Below are positions 50,430 through 60,781 of a DNA stretch of 64,000 nt, in pieces. The position numbers and the translations under genes were made by a program. The notes under the pieces were generated by a model. It was given only the letters and a program-made list of their open reading frames with translations, was not told the DNA's origin and ran no database searches. Every line of letters begins with the position of its first letter. The stretch's first letter is position 1. Source of the DNA: an uncultured Woeseiaceae bacterium (GTDB lineage Bacteria; Pseudomonadota; Gammaproteobacteria; Steroidobacterales; Woeseiaceae); NCBI GenBank assembly GCA_905480255.1, contig CAJQPR010000105.1, forward strand, positions 43,026 to 107,025, in the 5' to 3' direction.

Positions 50430-51180
50430 GAAAATTGGCGCAGCGATAGCCGCTGCGAATGACGCAGGCCGAACCGGCCTGGTACCGTTTATTACAGCTG
50501 GCTATCCGGACCCCGACACATTCATCGATACATTGAGGATCGTTGCTGCAGCCGGCGATGTAGTAGAACTCGGCGTGCCTTTCTCGGACCCGATGGCTGA
50601 TGGCATGACAATTCAGCGTTCCAGTTTTACTGCGATTGAGAACGGCGTGACGCTGGCGTGGATTTTCGATCAACTTGCAGCGGCGGAGGATATTGGTGCT
50701 CCGCTTGTGATGATGTCCTATCTGAATCCATTAATGGCTTTCGGTTATGACGCGCTCGCGGTTCGCGCACGGGAAACAGGCATTTGTGCGTTTATTGTCC
50801 CGGACTTGCCGTACGAGGAGTCGGCCGATATTCGTGCCGCGCTGGACAACGAGGGTGTAGGGCTCATTCAGCTGGTGACGCCCGCCACGCCTGACGAAAG
50901 GCTAAAGCTACTTGCCGGGGCTTCACGCGGATTTCTGTATGCGGTGACCATTACCGGAATTACCGGTGGTGATGCCGGCCTGCCCAACGATCTCGCCGGT
51001 TATCTCGACAAAGTGTCATCGCTTTCGCCGTTGCCGGTCTGCGCAGGTTTTGGCATTCGCAAAGCCGAGGATGTCATCAATGTAGGCAAACATGCCGCCG
51101 GTGCGATCGTCGGTTCCGCGCTGGTCGAGGTGCTTGAGCGCGGTGATGATCCTGAGGCATTTCTGCGGGGCCTGAGGTGA
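50416..51180 (+). CDS. trpA: Tryptophan synthase alpha chain
   Basis: VPFITAGYPDPDTFIDTL, ELGVPFSDPMADG, start at 50416 overlapping trpB stop. Confidence 0.97.
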   Translation: MHPHEKIGAAIAAANDAGRTGLVPFITAGYPDPDTFIDTLRIVAAAGDVVELGVPFSDPMADGMTIQRSSFTAIENGVTLAWIFDQLAAAEDIGAPLVMMSYLNPLMAFGYDALAVRARETGICAFIVPDLPYEESADIRAALDNEGVGLIQLVTPATPDERLKLLAGASRGFLYAVTITGITGGDAGLPNDLAGYLDKVSSLSPLPVCAGFGIRKAEDVINVGKHAAGAIVGSALVEVLERGDDPEAFLRGLR

Positions 51181-51485
51181 AGAAGGTTACGTCGGCTGAC
51201 TCGCTGATTACGATAAATCACTACAAGAACCTGCTCACCAGCGAAGGCATCACCGCGTTTCTTAAAAATGAGCACTTCGGTTCGATAATGGGCGAGGTGC
51301 CGTTTCAGGAAGTCTGGCCTGAACTTTGGGTTGAGAATGACCTCGACTACGATCGCGCACTGCAATTGATCGATGGCGCGAAGATCGCCGAGGAGAGCCC
51401 GATGTCACCATGGCGGTGTAAAAAGTGTGGCACAGAAAACGAAGGACAGTTTTCAGCCTGTTGGAATTGCGGCGAATCGTCGTAG
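51177..51485 (+). CDS. DUF2007-like small protein with C-terminal RanBP2-type zinc finger
   Basis: GTG start overlapping trpA stop; WRCKKCGTENEGQFSACWNC fits W-x-C-x2-C-x3-N-x6-C-x2-C. Confidence 0.75.
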   Translation: MKKVTSADSLITINHYKNLLTSEGITAFLKNEHFGSIMGEVPFQEVWPELWVENDLDYDRALQLIDGAKIAEESPMSPWRCKKCGTENEGQFSACWNCGESS

Positions 51486-51506
51486 AACGGGCCCGGCCCG
51501 TAATGA

Positions 51507-53612
51507 CTACATGCCCCGGGATAAAAGCCTCGTGCCGGCAATCTCGCTTCTGAGAATGCGGCTCACTTTCTCGGCTTGCATTGGCCGGCTGATCAGGAAA
51601 CCCTGCGCCAGGTCGCAGTTGCAGCTACGCAGAAACTCGAGCTGAGGAATGGTTTCCACGCCCTCCGCTGCGACCTCGATGTCGAGCCCCCGAGCCATCG
51701 CAATTGCTGCTCGCACGATTCGTTGATGACTGCCATTAACTTCGACGTCCTGAATCAATGATTGATCGAGCACGAAGCTGTCTATCACGCCGGTATCCAG
51801 TGAGCTGAAGGAGACGTCGCGCGTGCCAAAATGATCGAGCGACAACCTGACTCCAAGCCGACGCAATCCGTGCAGAGTTTCCAGTTCTGTGGATCGTTGT
51901 CTCACGATCTCACCGTCGCCAATTTCGAGCTCAATGCAACCGGCATCCAGTGCATTGTTAGTAATCGCTGAAGCGACTGTCTCGACCAGGCGACCGTGTT
52001 TGAGTTGTTGCTGCGAAAGATTGATCGCGATTGACAGGTCCGGTAGCTCAAATCGCTGCTGCCAGGATGCAAGTTGCCGACAGGCCGTATTAATAACCCA
52101 TTCGCCCGCAGAGTGAATGAGTCCGCTGCTTTCGAGAATGCTCAGGAAGCGTGCGGGTGGCAGCAGACCGAAGCGTGGATGCTGCCAGCGGAGTAGCGCC
52201 TCAAGACCAATCAGTCTCCCGGTTTCGACATCGATACGCGGTTGGTAGTGCAAGACAAATTCGTTGCGCACCAATGCGTGCCGCAGGCCAACTTCCAGCT
52301 CTTCCCGCTGTTCGAGTTTGGTATTTAATGAGCTTGAATAATATTGGAAGCGTCCACCACCTCGGTTCTTCGCCTGGTACATAGCGAGGTCAGCGGCCTT
52401 TATCAGTCGTTCCGCTGTTTCGCCGGCGCCCGGGTAAACTGCAATACCAATACTGGGTGTTGCATAAACTTCACTTCCCTTGACGTCGTACTTGTCGGAA
52501 AGAATCAATACGAGCTTCTGGGCTGCTGCTGCGGCGTTTTGAGTTTCGCCAAAGTCCTCCAGGCACACGATGAACTCATCGCCGCCCCAGCGACCGGAAA
52601 AATCTCCGATGCGGATATTCTTATCCAGTCTTTCCGCAACCTGTCTCAGCAATTCGTCACCGATATCATGACCAAGCGTGTCGTTGACAGACTTGAATCG
52701 ATCGAGGTCGATAAATAAAACCGCCAGCATCCGATCATTGCGCTGGCAGCGTCCCATCGCCTTTTTTAACTGCTCGGTGAAGAGTCGCCGGTTGGGCAGT
52801 TGCGTTAGATCGTCAAACTGGGCTCGCTTCTCAAGCTCAACGGTGCGGCGCATAACGTCAGTGATGTCGCGGAACGTTATCACGCCGCCGACCAGCATCC
52901 GCTTGCTGTCGTACAAGCCCTGACCGTTGATACTCAGCATTGTGTCGTTCTGTCCGGATAGCTGGTAGATAGCAACCTGATTACCAAACTTGTCACCGCG
53001 ACATGCTTTGACGAGAGGCAGTTCGTCGTGCCCAATCTCGGTGATGCCATCTGCGGAAATACTGCAAAAAGACTTTGCCCATTCCGCGTCAGGTTGTTGT
53101 CTTGGTGTAAGCCCCAATATCGACCGGGCGGCCGGATTGATATCCAGAACGTGCCCGTGTCGATCGGCGACGATGACGCCGTCGTTAATGCTTTTCAATA
53201 TGGACAGAACGGTGTTGTCAGTTTCGGAGAGGCGGGCAAGCAATCGATAGCGCTGCACCGCATGATCGATGACGGCTTCGATTTCCTCATGGCCGGCATC
53301 ATCGGCACAAAGATAGCCTTGTGCGCCGGATCGAACCGCTGCGATACCGCGTTGTTCAGTGTCACGACTGACGACTGCAATTGTCGGACCCGGACCCAAT
53401 GATTCGATCAACCATTTCAATGGTTTTTCGGGCGTATCGGATTTCCCCGGCGGTTCGAACATGATGACGTCGAATTGCTTCGAAATATCATCCGGCATCG
53501 CGAGACCCGTCATGCGGACGATATCGCCACAGCAGGCATACGCTTCCAGCTTGTTGCAAAATCCGGCCGCGAAATCGCTGTCACCGAGATACAGAATCGA
53601 CCGCCCCGCCAT
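51507..53612 (-). CDS. Pseudo-receiver/PAS/GGDEF/EAL protein
   Basis: PAS (GVIVADRHGHVLDINPAARSILG), GRWGGDEFIV, GLEALLRW, AAEGVET; EAL appears degenerate. Confidence 0.9.
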   Translation of the reverse strand: MAGRSILYLGDSDFAAGFCNKLEAYACCGDIVRMTGLAMPDDISKQFDVIMFEPPGKSDTPEKPLKWLIESLGPGPTIAVVSRDTEQRGIAAVRSGAQGYLCADDAGHEEIEAVIDHAVQRYRLLARLSETDNTVLSILKSINDGVIVADRHGHVLDINPAARSILGLTPRQQPDAEWAKSFCSISADGITEIGHDELPLVKACRGDKFGNQVAIYQLSGQNDTMLSINGQGLYDSKRMLVGGVITFRDITDVMRRTVELEKRAQFDDLTQLPNRRLFTEQLKKAMGRCQRNDRMLAVLFIDLDRFKSVNDTLGHDIGDELLRQVAERLDKNIRIGDFSGRWGGDEFIVCLEDFGETQNAAAAAQKLVLILSDKYDVKGSEVYATPSIGIAVYPGAGETAERLIKAADLAMYQAKNRGGGRFQYYSSSLNTKLEQREELEVGLRHALVRNEFVLHYQPRIDVETGRLIGLEALLRWQHPRFGLLPPARFLSILESSGLIHSAGEWVINTACRQLASWQQRFELPDLSIAINLSQQQLKHGRLVETVASAITNNALDAGCIELEIGDGEIVRQRSTELETLHGLRRLGVRLSLDHFGTRDVSFSSLDTGVIDSFVLDQSLIQDVEVNGSHQRIVRAAIAMARGLDIEVAAEGVETIPQLEFLRSCNCDLAQGFLISRPMQAEKVSRILRSEIAGTRLLSRGM

Positions 53613-53713
53613 CCGTCTTACGCTGCCTCCGCTGGCAACTTAACCCCGACTTCCTGCATGCTGCTGATTCCCGGGTAAAGTGTTCTGTTTGCCATATTGT
53701 TCTTTTTCGTATT

Positions 53714-53736
53714 TGCGTTACGTTGTCCGTAACGCA
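53714..53736. promoter_or_regulatory. Operator-like inverted repeat
   Basis: TGCGTTAC-gttgtcc-GTAACGCA between divergent genes. Confidence 0.4.
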
Positions 53737-53923
53737 TTTCCAGAGCCTGACGCATAATACCAGAATCGACGAAAAACTCAGTATGAAATCAATAATTTGG
53801 CTAATTTGAGCATTCGAGTTAAACCTATGAGCCGTATGCAACATCAAAGTATTAAAGCAAAGGGAGAATGGTCCATTGCAAGCGGTATTGCCTGCAAAAA
53901 CGAGGACAGCGGAAAGGACAATC

Positions 53924-54472
53924 GTGGCGCTGGCGGCTGATACGGCTGCAGATGAGTTGCGGTGGGTCCGTAAGGCCCAGGCGGCTGATCCGTTTGCTTT
54001 TGAGAAGCTCTACCGGGCAAATGTGGACAGGGTTTACGGGCTTTGCCTGCGCATGACCGGCAACAGGAGCGAAGCGGAAGACTGTACCCAGGATGCGTTT
54101 ATCCAGGCGTGGAACAAGCTCGACAAGTTTCGCGGCGACAGCGCATTCGGAACCTGGCTCCATAGGGTTGCAGTAAATGTGGTCCTGGGGCGGATGCGCA
54201 AGTCGCGACGCGAACAGGACAGGATTCGGGCAGTGTCGGATGTGGCGCCGGTTCGGGAAACGATCGCTGACGACGGCGAATTGCGGGACCTGGAGCATGC
54301 CATCAATGAACTGCCAAGCGGGGCAAGACATGTATTTGTACTGCATGCGGTTTACGGATACAGCCACGGCGAGACCGGGGATATGCTCGGAATCGCCGAA
54401 GGAACGAGCAAAGCACAGCTCAGTCGCGCGCGCAGATTGCTCGTGCAACAACTTGAAGCGGAAATGAAATGA
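53924..54472 (+). CDS. RNA polymerase ECF-type sigma factor
   Basis: DPFAFEKLYRANVDRVYGLCLRMTGNRSEAEDCTQDAFIQAW; region 4 YSHGETGDMLGIAEGTSKAQLSRAR; GTG 53924 has SD; ORF track start TTG 53876. Confidence 0.92.
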   Translation: MALAADTAADELRWVRKAQAADPFAFEKLYRANVDRVYGLCLRMTGNRSEAEDCTQDAFIQAWNKLDKFRGDSAFGTWLHRVAVNVVLGRMRKSRREQDRIRAVSDVAPVRETIADDGELRDLEHAINELPSGARHVFVLHAVYGYSHGETGDMLGIAEGTSKAQLSRARRLLVQQLEAEMK

Positions 54473-55053
54473 ACGGAAATGATGATAAGACATTTGATGA
54501 TGAACTGATGGCCAGGGCGGCTCAGCTGTCTGCGCCGGTGACGCCGGAGCGTGATCTGTGGCCGGAAATCGAACAGGTCATTTCTGCGCCGTTACAACCC
54601 GGGCGTTCCGTATGGAACAGGGTTTGGGCACAGGCAGCCGCAGTGATCCTGCTGGTTGGTGGTTCATCCGGGCTGACGTATATGACGATGAGTGGCAGCG
54701 AGGATGCAACATTGCCCATTGCCGCTGAGGCACCCGCTTTTGTTTTCGAACAGGCCTCCGCGAATTTCGGTAGTCGATACACGCTTGGCCCCGATTTTCA
54801 GGATGCCAGGCGCGGTCTCGCCGCAGGGCTCGATGACAGGCTGGGAAATCTTTCGCCCGAAGCACGCGAAGAGGTCATGCAGAATTTAGAGACGATCCGT
54901 AAAGCGATTGATGACATTAGCAACGCCTTAACGGAAGAGCCGGATAATGTCCTGCTCCAGGAATTACTAATCGAGACGTATCGCGATGAATTATCAATGA
55001 TGATCAAGGTTGATGGCATTACGAGAGCAGCAATGCGCAGAGGCGACATCTGA
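54469..55053 (+). CDS. Putative membrane-anchored anti-sigma factor / hypothetical
   Basis: Single TM (VWAQAAAVILLVGGSSGLTYM) and ATGA coupling to the ECF sigma gene. Confidence 0.65.
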   Translation: MNGNDDKTFDDELMARAAQLSAPVTPERDLWPEIEQVISAPLQPGRSVWNRVWAQAAAVILLVGGSSGLTYMTMSGSEDATLPIAAEAPAFVFEQASANFGSRYTLGPDFQDARRGLAAGLDDRLGNLSPEAREEVMQNLETIRKAIDDISNALTEEPDNVLLQELLIETYRDELSMMIKVDGITRAAMRRGDI

Positions 55054-55121
55054 TTAGCAGAAATAGTTGACTACAGCCGGAAGGGACGATGCTCCGGTTG
55101 TAATGCAGGAGAGAGATAGAG

Positions 55122-55997
55122 ATGAAGACTGTAAGTTTGATTTTGCTGGGTTTGTTTGGAACAGCTGCGGCATTAGCCGAAGACATCAACGAGATGATGG
55201 ATGCTGATTCAGACGGCACCGTCATGATTTCGAATGTGGCGGGCTCCGTAGAAGTGCAGGGGTGGTCACGAAACCAGGTCGAGGTGACAGGTGAGCTTGG
55301 CAACAGAGTTGAAGAACTGATTTTCGAGCGCGACGGTGATGAAATCATTATCAAGGTGAAGGTGCCCCGTAATAGTAATGGCGGCATCTCCAGCGATCTC
55401 GTGGTAAATGTCCCGCAGGCGAGTTCTTTGCAGGTTAATGCGGTAAGCGCCGATATCGAAGTCAGCGACGTTTTTGGTGAACAGCAACTGGACTCGGTCA
55501 GTGGCGACGTCACTACTACCGCTCATGAGTCAGATATTGAGCTCGGATCCGTCAGTGGAGACATCGAGGTTCAGGGTGACAACAAGCCGATTCGTTCACG
55601 GATGAGTACAGTGAGCGGCGATGTTGATGCGGACAACCTGGCCGGCGAAGTAATGGCTGAGTCCGTTAGCGGTGACGTATCGGTCGTTAACGGCAGTTTT
55701 GAGCGCGCCTCAATGGAGACGGTCAACGGCGATATTGTCTATCACGCACAACTTATGGGTGACGGTCGCCTGGATGTTGAGACAATTAACGGTTCGGTCG
55801 ATATCGACTTCGGTGGCGATGTTTCGGCACGATTTGATATCGAGACATTTAATGGCTCGATCAGGAACTGTTTCGGTCCGGATTCGGTCAAAACAAGCAA
55901 GTATGCGCCCGGACGTGAACTCAAGTTTACTGAAGGGGACGGCGCTGGTCGGGTAACGATTAACACTCTGAATGGCGATTTGCGACTCTGTAACTAG
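55122..55997 (+). CDS. DUF4097-type beta-strand repeat protein, exported
   Basis: Signal peptide; repeated VSGDV/VNGDI/INGSV motifs. Confidence 0.8.
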   Translation: MKTVSLILLGLFGTAAALAEDINEMMDADSDGTVMISNVAGSVEVQGWSRNQVEVTGELGNRVEELIFERDGDEIIIKVKVPRNSNGGISSDLVVNVPQASSLQVNAVSADIEVSDVFGEQQLDSVSGDVTTTAHESDIELGSVSGDIEVQGDNKPIRSRMSTVSGDVDADNLAGEVMAESVSGDVSVVNGSFERASMETVNGDIVYHAQLMGDGRLDVETINGSVDIDFGGDVSARFDIETFNGSIRNCFGPDSVKTSKYAPGRELKFTEGDGAGRVTINTLNGDLRLCN

Positions 55998-56017
55998 ATT
56001 CGCGTCCGCAAGATACC

Positions 56018-56053
56018 GGGCCGCCCGTCTCAGGACGCAGGCGGCCCTTTTTT
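56018..56053 (+). terminator. Intrinsic terminator after DUF4097 gene
   Basis: GGGCCGCC-cgtctcaggacgca-GGCGGCCC followed by TTTTTT. Confidence 0.85.
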
Positions 56054-56150
56054 AAGGAGAAATGTCACAGACCCGCCCGGGCTGCTTTGTTATTCTTCGC
56101 CTATTGGCAAGTTATTCACCGAGGCCGGGTAAAGCCCGGAAACACACAGC

Positions 56151-58301
56151 ATGGGCCGTCTTCTTAAAATCCTTCTCCTGGTGATTGCCGGAATTGTGGG
56201 CATCATTGTCATTGCCGCCGTCTCGCTGACACTCTTTTTTGATCCAAATGACTTTCGGGACCGGATATCCGCTGGCGTTAAAGAAAGAACCGGGCGTGAT
56301 CTGGAAATTTCCGGCGATATTTCGCTGTCGGTATTCCCGTGGCTGGCCGTGGAAATCGGCCGGACCGAACTCGGTAATGCGGAAGGGTTCGGCAGTGAAG
56401 ATTTTCTGAGCTTTGAAGAAGCCTCGCTAAGCGTTCGAATCATGCCGCTTATAGTCAGGCAGCAGATTGAAGTTGGCACTGCCTCTCTGGATGGATTGAC
56501 CGTTAATCTTGAGGTCGCCGGTAACGGAGCTACAAACTGGGATGATCTCGCAGAGAGTAGCGAAGCGCCGGCGGGAGATCCGGATGATGGTGGCAGTGGT
56601 CCAGCCGGGTTCGATGTTGCGAACATCAGCGTAACGAATGCGAACGTCAACTACTCGGACGCAGCAGCGGGTTCTGCCTACTCGATATCCAACCTGTCTT
56701 TTGAAACTGGTCGAATCGCAACTAATACGCCAATAGATATGCGCGCCGAGTTTGATTTCGACTCGACGCCGGGCGAACTTGGCGGGCACCTGGCTTTTCG
56801 CGGCACTACAACGATGTCGGACGGTGCAAAGCAGATATCGACGGAAGGGATAAACGTATCCGGCACGCTGCGCGGGATTGTGGCGGGAGAGACGGACTTC
56901 AATTTCGATTCGCGTGCAATGCAAATCGATACTGAGGCGCAAAGCATCAATGCCGGCGAAATGGATCTGACAGTACTTGGCATATCAATGGCAGCAAATG
57001 TTGAGCCGTTTTCCTATGCGGGCACCCCTCAACCGGTCGCCGATATTCGCGTCGCCAATTTTTCGTTGAAGGAGTTGATGCAATCGCTGGACATAGATCC
57101 TCCGCTTACTGCTGATCCGAGTGCTCTTGAAAGCGTATCGTTCAGCGCAAAGGCCAGGGTTGGCACAAACGACATCGCGCTAGGTTCAATGTCGCTTGAG
57201 CTTGATGAATCGATGATGACCGGCGAAATGTCTTTGCCGATGACGACAAATGGTTCGCTTGGATTCGATCTGGAAGTTGATTCCATTACGCTTGATGGTT
57301 ACATGGCTCCGGCTGATGAAAGCGTTTCGTCAGCAAGCGATGAATCTAGTGACGTGGAGATTCCGGCTGATCTGATTCGTACTTTGAATGTAAATGGCAG
57401 CTTCAGGATAAAGCAGGCCTTCCTGACCGGCATGGAGTTCACGAACATGGAGCTTGGCGTCAACGGCGCTGACGGCCAAGTCCGACTGCACCCGCTCACT
57501 GCTCAGTTTTACGACGGTAGTTATGCCGGTGACGTACGTATTGATGCGTCAGAAGACGTTCCATCAGTCTCGGCAAACGAACAGCTCATCGACGTAAATC
57601 TGGGCTCCATGATGAAAGCCATGTATGACGTCGAAGACATTAGCGGCACAATAAACGGGCAATTTGTCCTCCAGGGAACAGGGCAGACGCTTTCGGCAAT
57701 CCAGAGAGACCTGGACGGGAGCATGGCAATTGAGCTCGCCGACGGCGCCTGGGAAGGCACTGACGTCTGGCACCAGTTGCGCAGTGCGAGGGCAATGTTC
57801 AGGCAGGAACCTGTACCTGAGCCCACGCTTCCCGCCCGAACGGAATTCACTACGGTTAGTGCAACGGGGGTCGTCGCGGACGGCATCTTTACAAATAATG
57901 ATTTCGACGCAGAGCTCCCGTTCTTGCAGCTGTCCGGCGCCGGCATCGTTGACCTCGGCACGTCAGAGGTGAATTACGCGATGGAAGTTCGCGTCTTCGA
58001 CCGCCCCGAATTCATGTCGGGGGCTACAGCGGAAGAACTTGCAGACTTCACGGAGACTATAGTTCCTCTGAAGATTACGGGTACGCTGGATTCATTGTCA
58101 GTGAAACCTGACATAGAAGGAATATTCCGTGCTCAGGTCGAGGAAGCGATAGAGGAGAAAGCAGGCGAGTTGCTGAATCGCTTACTCGGGATACCACCTG
58201 AGCCACCGCAGGAAGGTGATCCGGAAGCTGCAGAAACTCCAGAGGAAGATCCAGAAGAAAAACTAAAAAAAGATCTGCTCAAGAAGTTATTTGAGAGTTG
58301 A
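56151..58301 (+). CDS. AsmA family protein
   Basis: N-terminal TM, TGRDLEISGDISLSVFPWLAVEIG, large periplasmic beta-rich region. Confidence 0.9.
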   Translation: MGRLLKILLLVIAGIVGIIVIAAVSLTLFFDPNDFRDRISAGVKERTGRDLEISGDISLSVFPWLAVEIGRTELGNAEGFGSEDFLSFEEASLSVRIMPLIVRQQIEVGTASLDGLTVNLEVAGNGATNWDDLAESSEAPAGDPDDGGSGPAGFDVANISVTNANVNYSDAAAGSAYSISNLSFETGRIATNTPIDMRAEFDFDSTPGELGGHLAFRGTTTMSDGAKQISTEGINVSGTLRGIVAGETDFNFDSRAMQIDTEAQSINAGEMDLTVLGISMAANVEPFSYAGTPQPVADIRVANFSLKELMQSLDIDPPLTADPSALESVSFSAKARVGTNDIALGSMSLELDESMMTGEMSLPMTTNGSLGFDLEVDSITLDGYMAPADESVSSASDESSDVEIPADLIRTLNVNGSFRIKQAFLTGMEFTNMELGVNGADGQVRLHPLTAQFYDGSYAGDVRIDASEDVPSVSANEQLIDVNLGSMMKAMYDVEDISGTINGQFVLQGTGQTLSAIQRDLDGSMAIELADGAWEGTDVWHQLRSARAMFRQEPVPEPTLPARTEFTTVSATGVVADGIFTNNDFDAELPFLQLSGAGIVDLGTSEVNYAMEVRVFDRPEFMSGATAEELADFTETIVPLKITGTLDSLSVKPDIEGIFRAQVEEAIEEKAGELLNRLLGIPPEPPQEGDPEAAETPEEDPEEKLKKDLLKKLFES

Positions 58302-58890
58302 GATCCTGAACATTTCGTACAAATTCAGGCCGGCACTGGCTGCCGGCCTGGCAGCCCTTTTCCTGGCGGGTGGAATATCTGCGGCGGACCTTCGTTTCAT
58401 CGATGTTGAGCGGGAAGATGATATCTATCGCCTCAAATCCATTACCTGGTTCGGGGCCGAACCCGAAGCGCTGTACAACCTGCTGAGGGACTATGATCAG
58501 TTCAGCAAATTCACCAGTGCGGTTGTGGAGTCGAGAAACCTGGAGCCCGATGAGGATGGTCGCCCGCAATATTTCACGCGTATGGAGGGTTGTGTGCTTC
58601 TGTGGTGCAATTCCTTCGTTCGAATCGGACACCTGACGCTGCAACCCACGTCAGAGATTGTCGCCAATGCACATCCGGAAAAAAGCGATTTCATACGCAG
58701 CCGGGAACGCTGGCAGTTGATCCCCGAAGGCGATGGGACATTGCTGATCTATGAGTTCGAAATGGTGCCGAATTTCTGGGTCCCGCCGGTTATAGGCCCG
58801 TTTTATATTAAACGCGCATTGAAGTCTGGTGGAGAAAAAGCAGCCGATCGAATTGAGGTGCTGGCGCTCGGCCGGGAACCGCAAAAGTAG
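58291..58890 (+). CDS. Exported SRPBCC/START-like protein
   Basis: Signal peptide; LYNLLRDYDQFSKFTSAVVESR, IPEGDGTLLIYEFEMVPNFWVPPVIGPFYIKRAL; TTG start overlaps asmA stop. Confidence 0.7.
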   Translation: MRVEILNISYKFRPALAAGLAALFLAGGISAADLRFIDVEREDDIYRLKSITWFGAEPEALYNLLRDYDQFSKFTSAVVESRNLEPDEDGRPQYFTRMEGCVLLWCNSFVRIGHLTLQPTSEIVANAHPEKSDFIRSRERWQLIPEGDGTLLIYEFEMVPNFWVPPVIGPFYIKRALKSGGEKAADRIEVLALGREPQK

Positions 58891-58917
58891 CCTGCAAAGT
58901 CGTACACTGCGCTGGCA

Positions 58918-59991
58918 ATGGTGACTTCATCAACTCAAACTGACCTCGACGTCCGGTTTCCCGACCTGGTGCTGCGCTGGTTCAGAGATCACGGTCGTAA
59001 GGATCTGCCCTGGCAGCAGGATCCAACACCTTATCGCGTCTGGATTTCCGAGGTCATGCTGCAGCAGACGCAGGTCGCGACTGTTATTCCCTATTACGAA
59101 CGTTTCATGAATTCCTTTGCCGATGTTCATGCCCTCGCGGCCGCTCATATTGATGATGTGCTGCATCACTGGTCCGGGCTTGGTTACTACGCTCGGGCCA
59201 GAAACCTGCATAAAGCGGCCAGCATCATTTGCGACGACTATGGCGGCAAATTTCCGGGAGATTTTGATTCCGTAATCGCATTGCCCGGCATAGGCCGATC
59301 GACGGCGGGAGCCATCCTGGCTTTGTCCCGTGGAGAGCAATGCGCAATTCTGGACGGCAACGTAAAGCGTGTCCTGGCACGTTTCTACGCCGTTGATGGC
59401 TGGCCTGGCAAGATGAGCGTTGCGAAAAAACTTTGGGATTTTTCAGAACAGAACACACCGGCCAATAATGTTGCTGCCTACACCCAGGCAATGATGGATC
59501 TTGGGGCGACAGTCTGTACCAGGACAAGGCCAGTATGTTGTGATTGCCCTCTCGCAAAGCACTGCCAGGCGCACATCCTGAAAAGGGAGACAGACTTTCC
59601 CGGCAAGCGAGAGAAAAGGGCCAAGCCCCGCAAGGAAATTTACATGCTCTTGATTCACAGCGACGGCGCCATCTACCTTGAACGCCGTCCGCCGGCCGGG
59701 ATTTGGGGCGGGCTATGGAGTCTGCCAGAGGTCGAATCGTTTGACGAAATTACAGACTGGTGCGAAAAAACCCTGCAAGTTCGGCAGTTCAACATCGAAA
59801 AGCGGGAAGAAATGAGGCACAGCTTCACGCACTTCGACCTGGACATACGTCCCGTCGTTGTTCAGCTGGGAAACGGCGCAAGAGCAGTTGCGGATACGGA
59901 GGACCGTATTTGGTATGAGCTCGATTCGCCTCGCCAGATAGGTATTGCGGCACCGGTGACGGAATTGATTCACAAATCGGCTTTGGACTGA
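58918..59991 (+). CDS. mutY: A/G-specific adenine glycosylase
   Basis: [33 protein letters not shown], Cys cluster [17 protein letters not shown]. Confidence 0.97.
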   Translation: MVTSSTQTDLDVRFPDLVLRWFRDHGRKDLPWQQDPTPYRVWISEVMLQQTQVATVIPYYERFMNSFADVHALAAAHIDDVLHHWSGLGYYARARNLHKAASIICDDYGGKFPGDFDSVIALPGIGRSTAGAILALSRGEQCAILDGNVKRVLARFYAVDGWPGKMSVAKKLWDFSEQNTPANNVAAYTQAMMDLGATVCTRTRPVCCDCPLAKHCQAHILKRETDFPGKREKRAKPRKEIYMLLIHSDGAIYLERRPPAGIWGGLWSLPEVESFDEITDWCEKTLQVRQFNIEKREEMRHSFTHFDLDIRPVVVQLGNGARAVADTEDRIWYELDSPRQIGIAAPVTELIHKSALD

Positions 59992-59993
59992 AA

Positions 59994-60779
59994 ATGAAAC
60001 CAGCGATTGCATTAACGGTGATTGCGGCGCTTCCGGTTGTATTTGGATCGCCTGCCAACGGCCAGACCTTGTTGGCGGTGTTTGCTCATCCCGATGACGA
60101 ATCAACTGTGGCACCGGTGCTGGCGCGCTATGTTCGGGAGGGAGCTGAAGTCTACGTCGCAATTGCGACAGACGGACGTTACGGCGGCCAGGATTTTGCG
60201 GGAATTCCTGAAGGCGACGATCTGGCCGCCGCACGCCAGGAGGAAATGAAGTGTGCAGCGTCAAAGCTTGGTGTGGAACTCATTCATTTCGACTATCACG
60301 ATCAGTTGCGAGCCGGGGAAGGCTACGATGGCCATATTCCTCATGTGCGCGCATTGCTCAAAGATGTCGCAGACCTTATTGAAAGAGTAAGCCCCGACAC
60401 AATAATTACGTGGGGTCCCGACGGCGGCTCAAACCACATGGATCACCGCTTGATCGGCGACACCGTTACGGGTGTCTTTTTGAGTCGGGATTGGAACAAG
60501 GATATGTCACTCTACTATTACGGAACGCCGGCGAGCCTGATTGAAGATAACAACGCAAGATCCCGATATGGCGTGCACGACAGCTTCATGACGACGACGG
60601 TGAGTTACGAGGCCGAAGATTTTTCGGCTGCAGCAGAATCGTTGCGCTGCCACAAGAGTCAGTTCACGGAAGAGGCAATTGAACGTATGATCAGCAACAG
60701 GAAAGAGCGCAGCCCGAAAATCTACTTTCGAAAGTTCGAGCCGCCCCGGTTTGAGTCCAATTCACTTTTTGAGAAATAA
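59994..60779 (+). CDS. Exported PIG-L family deacetylase
   Basis: Signal peptide; [24 protein letters not shown]. Confidence 0.9.
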   Translation: MKPAIALTVIAALPVVFGSPANGQTLLAVFAHPDDESTVAPVLARYVREGAEVYVAIATDGRYGGQDFAGIPEGDDLAAARQEEMKCAASKLGVELIHFDYHDQLRAGEGYDGHIPHVRALLKDVADLIERVSPDTIITWGPDGGSNHMDHRLIGDTVTGVFLSRDWNKDMSLYYYGTPASLIEDNNARSRYGVHDSFMTTTVSYEAEDFSAAAESLRCHKSQFTEEAIERMISNRKERSPKIYFRKFEPPRFESNSLFEK

Positions 60780-60781
60780 AA

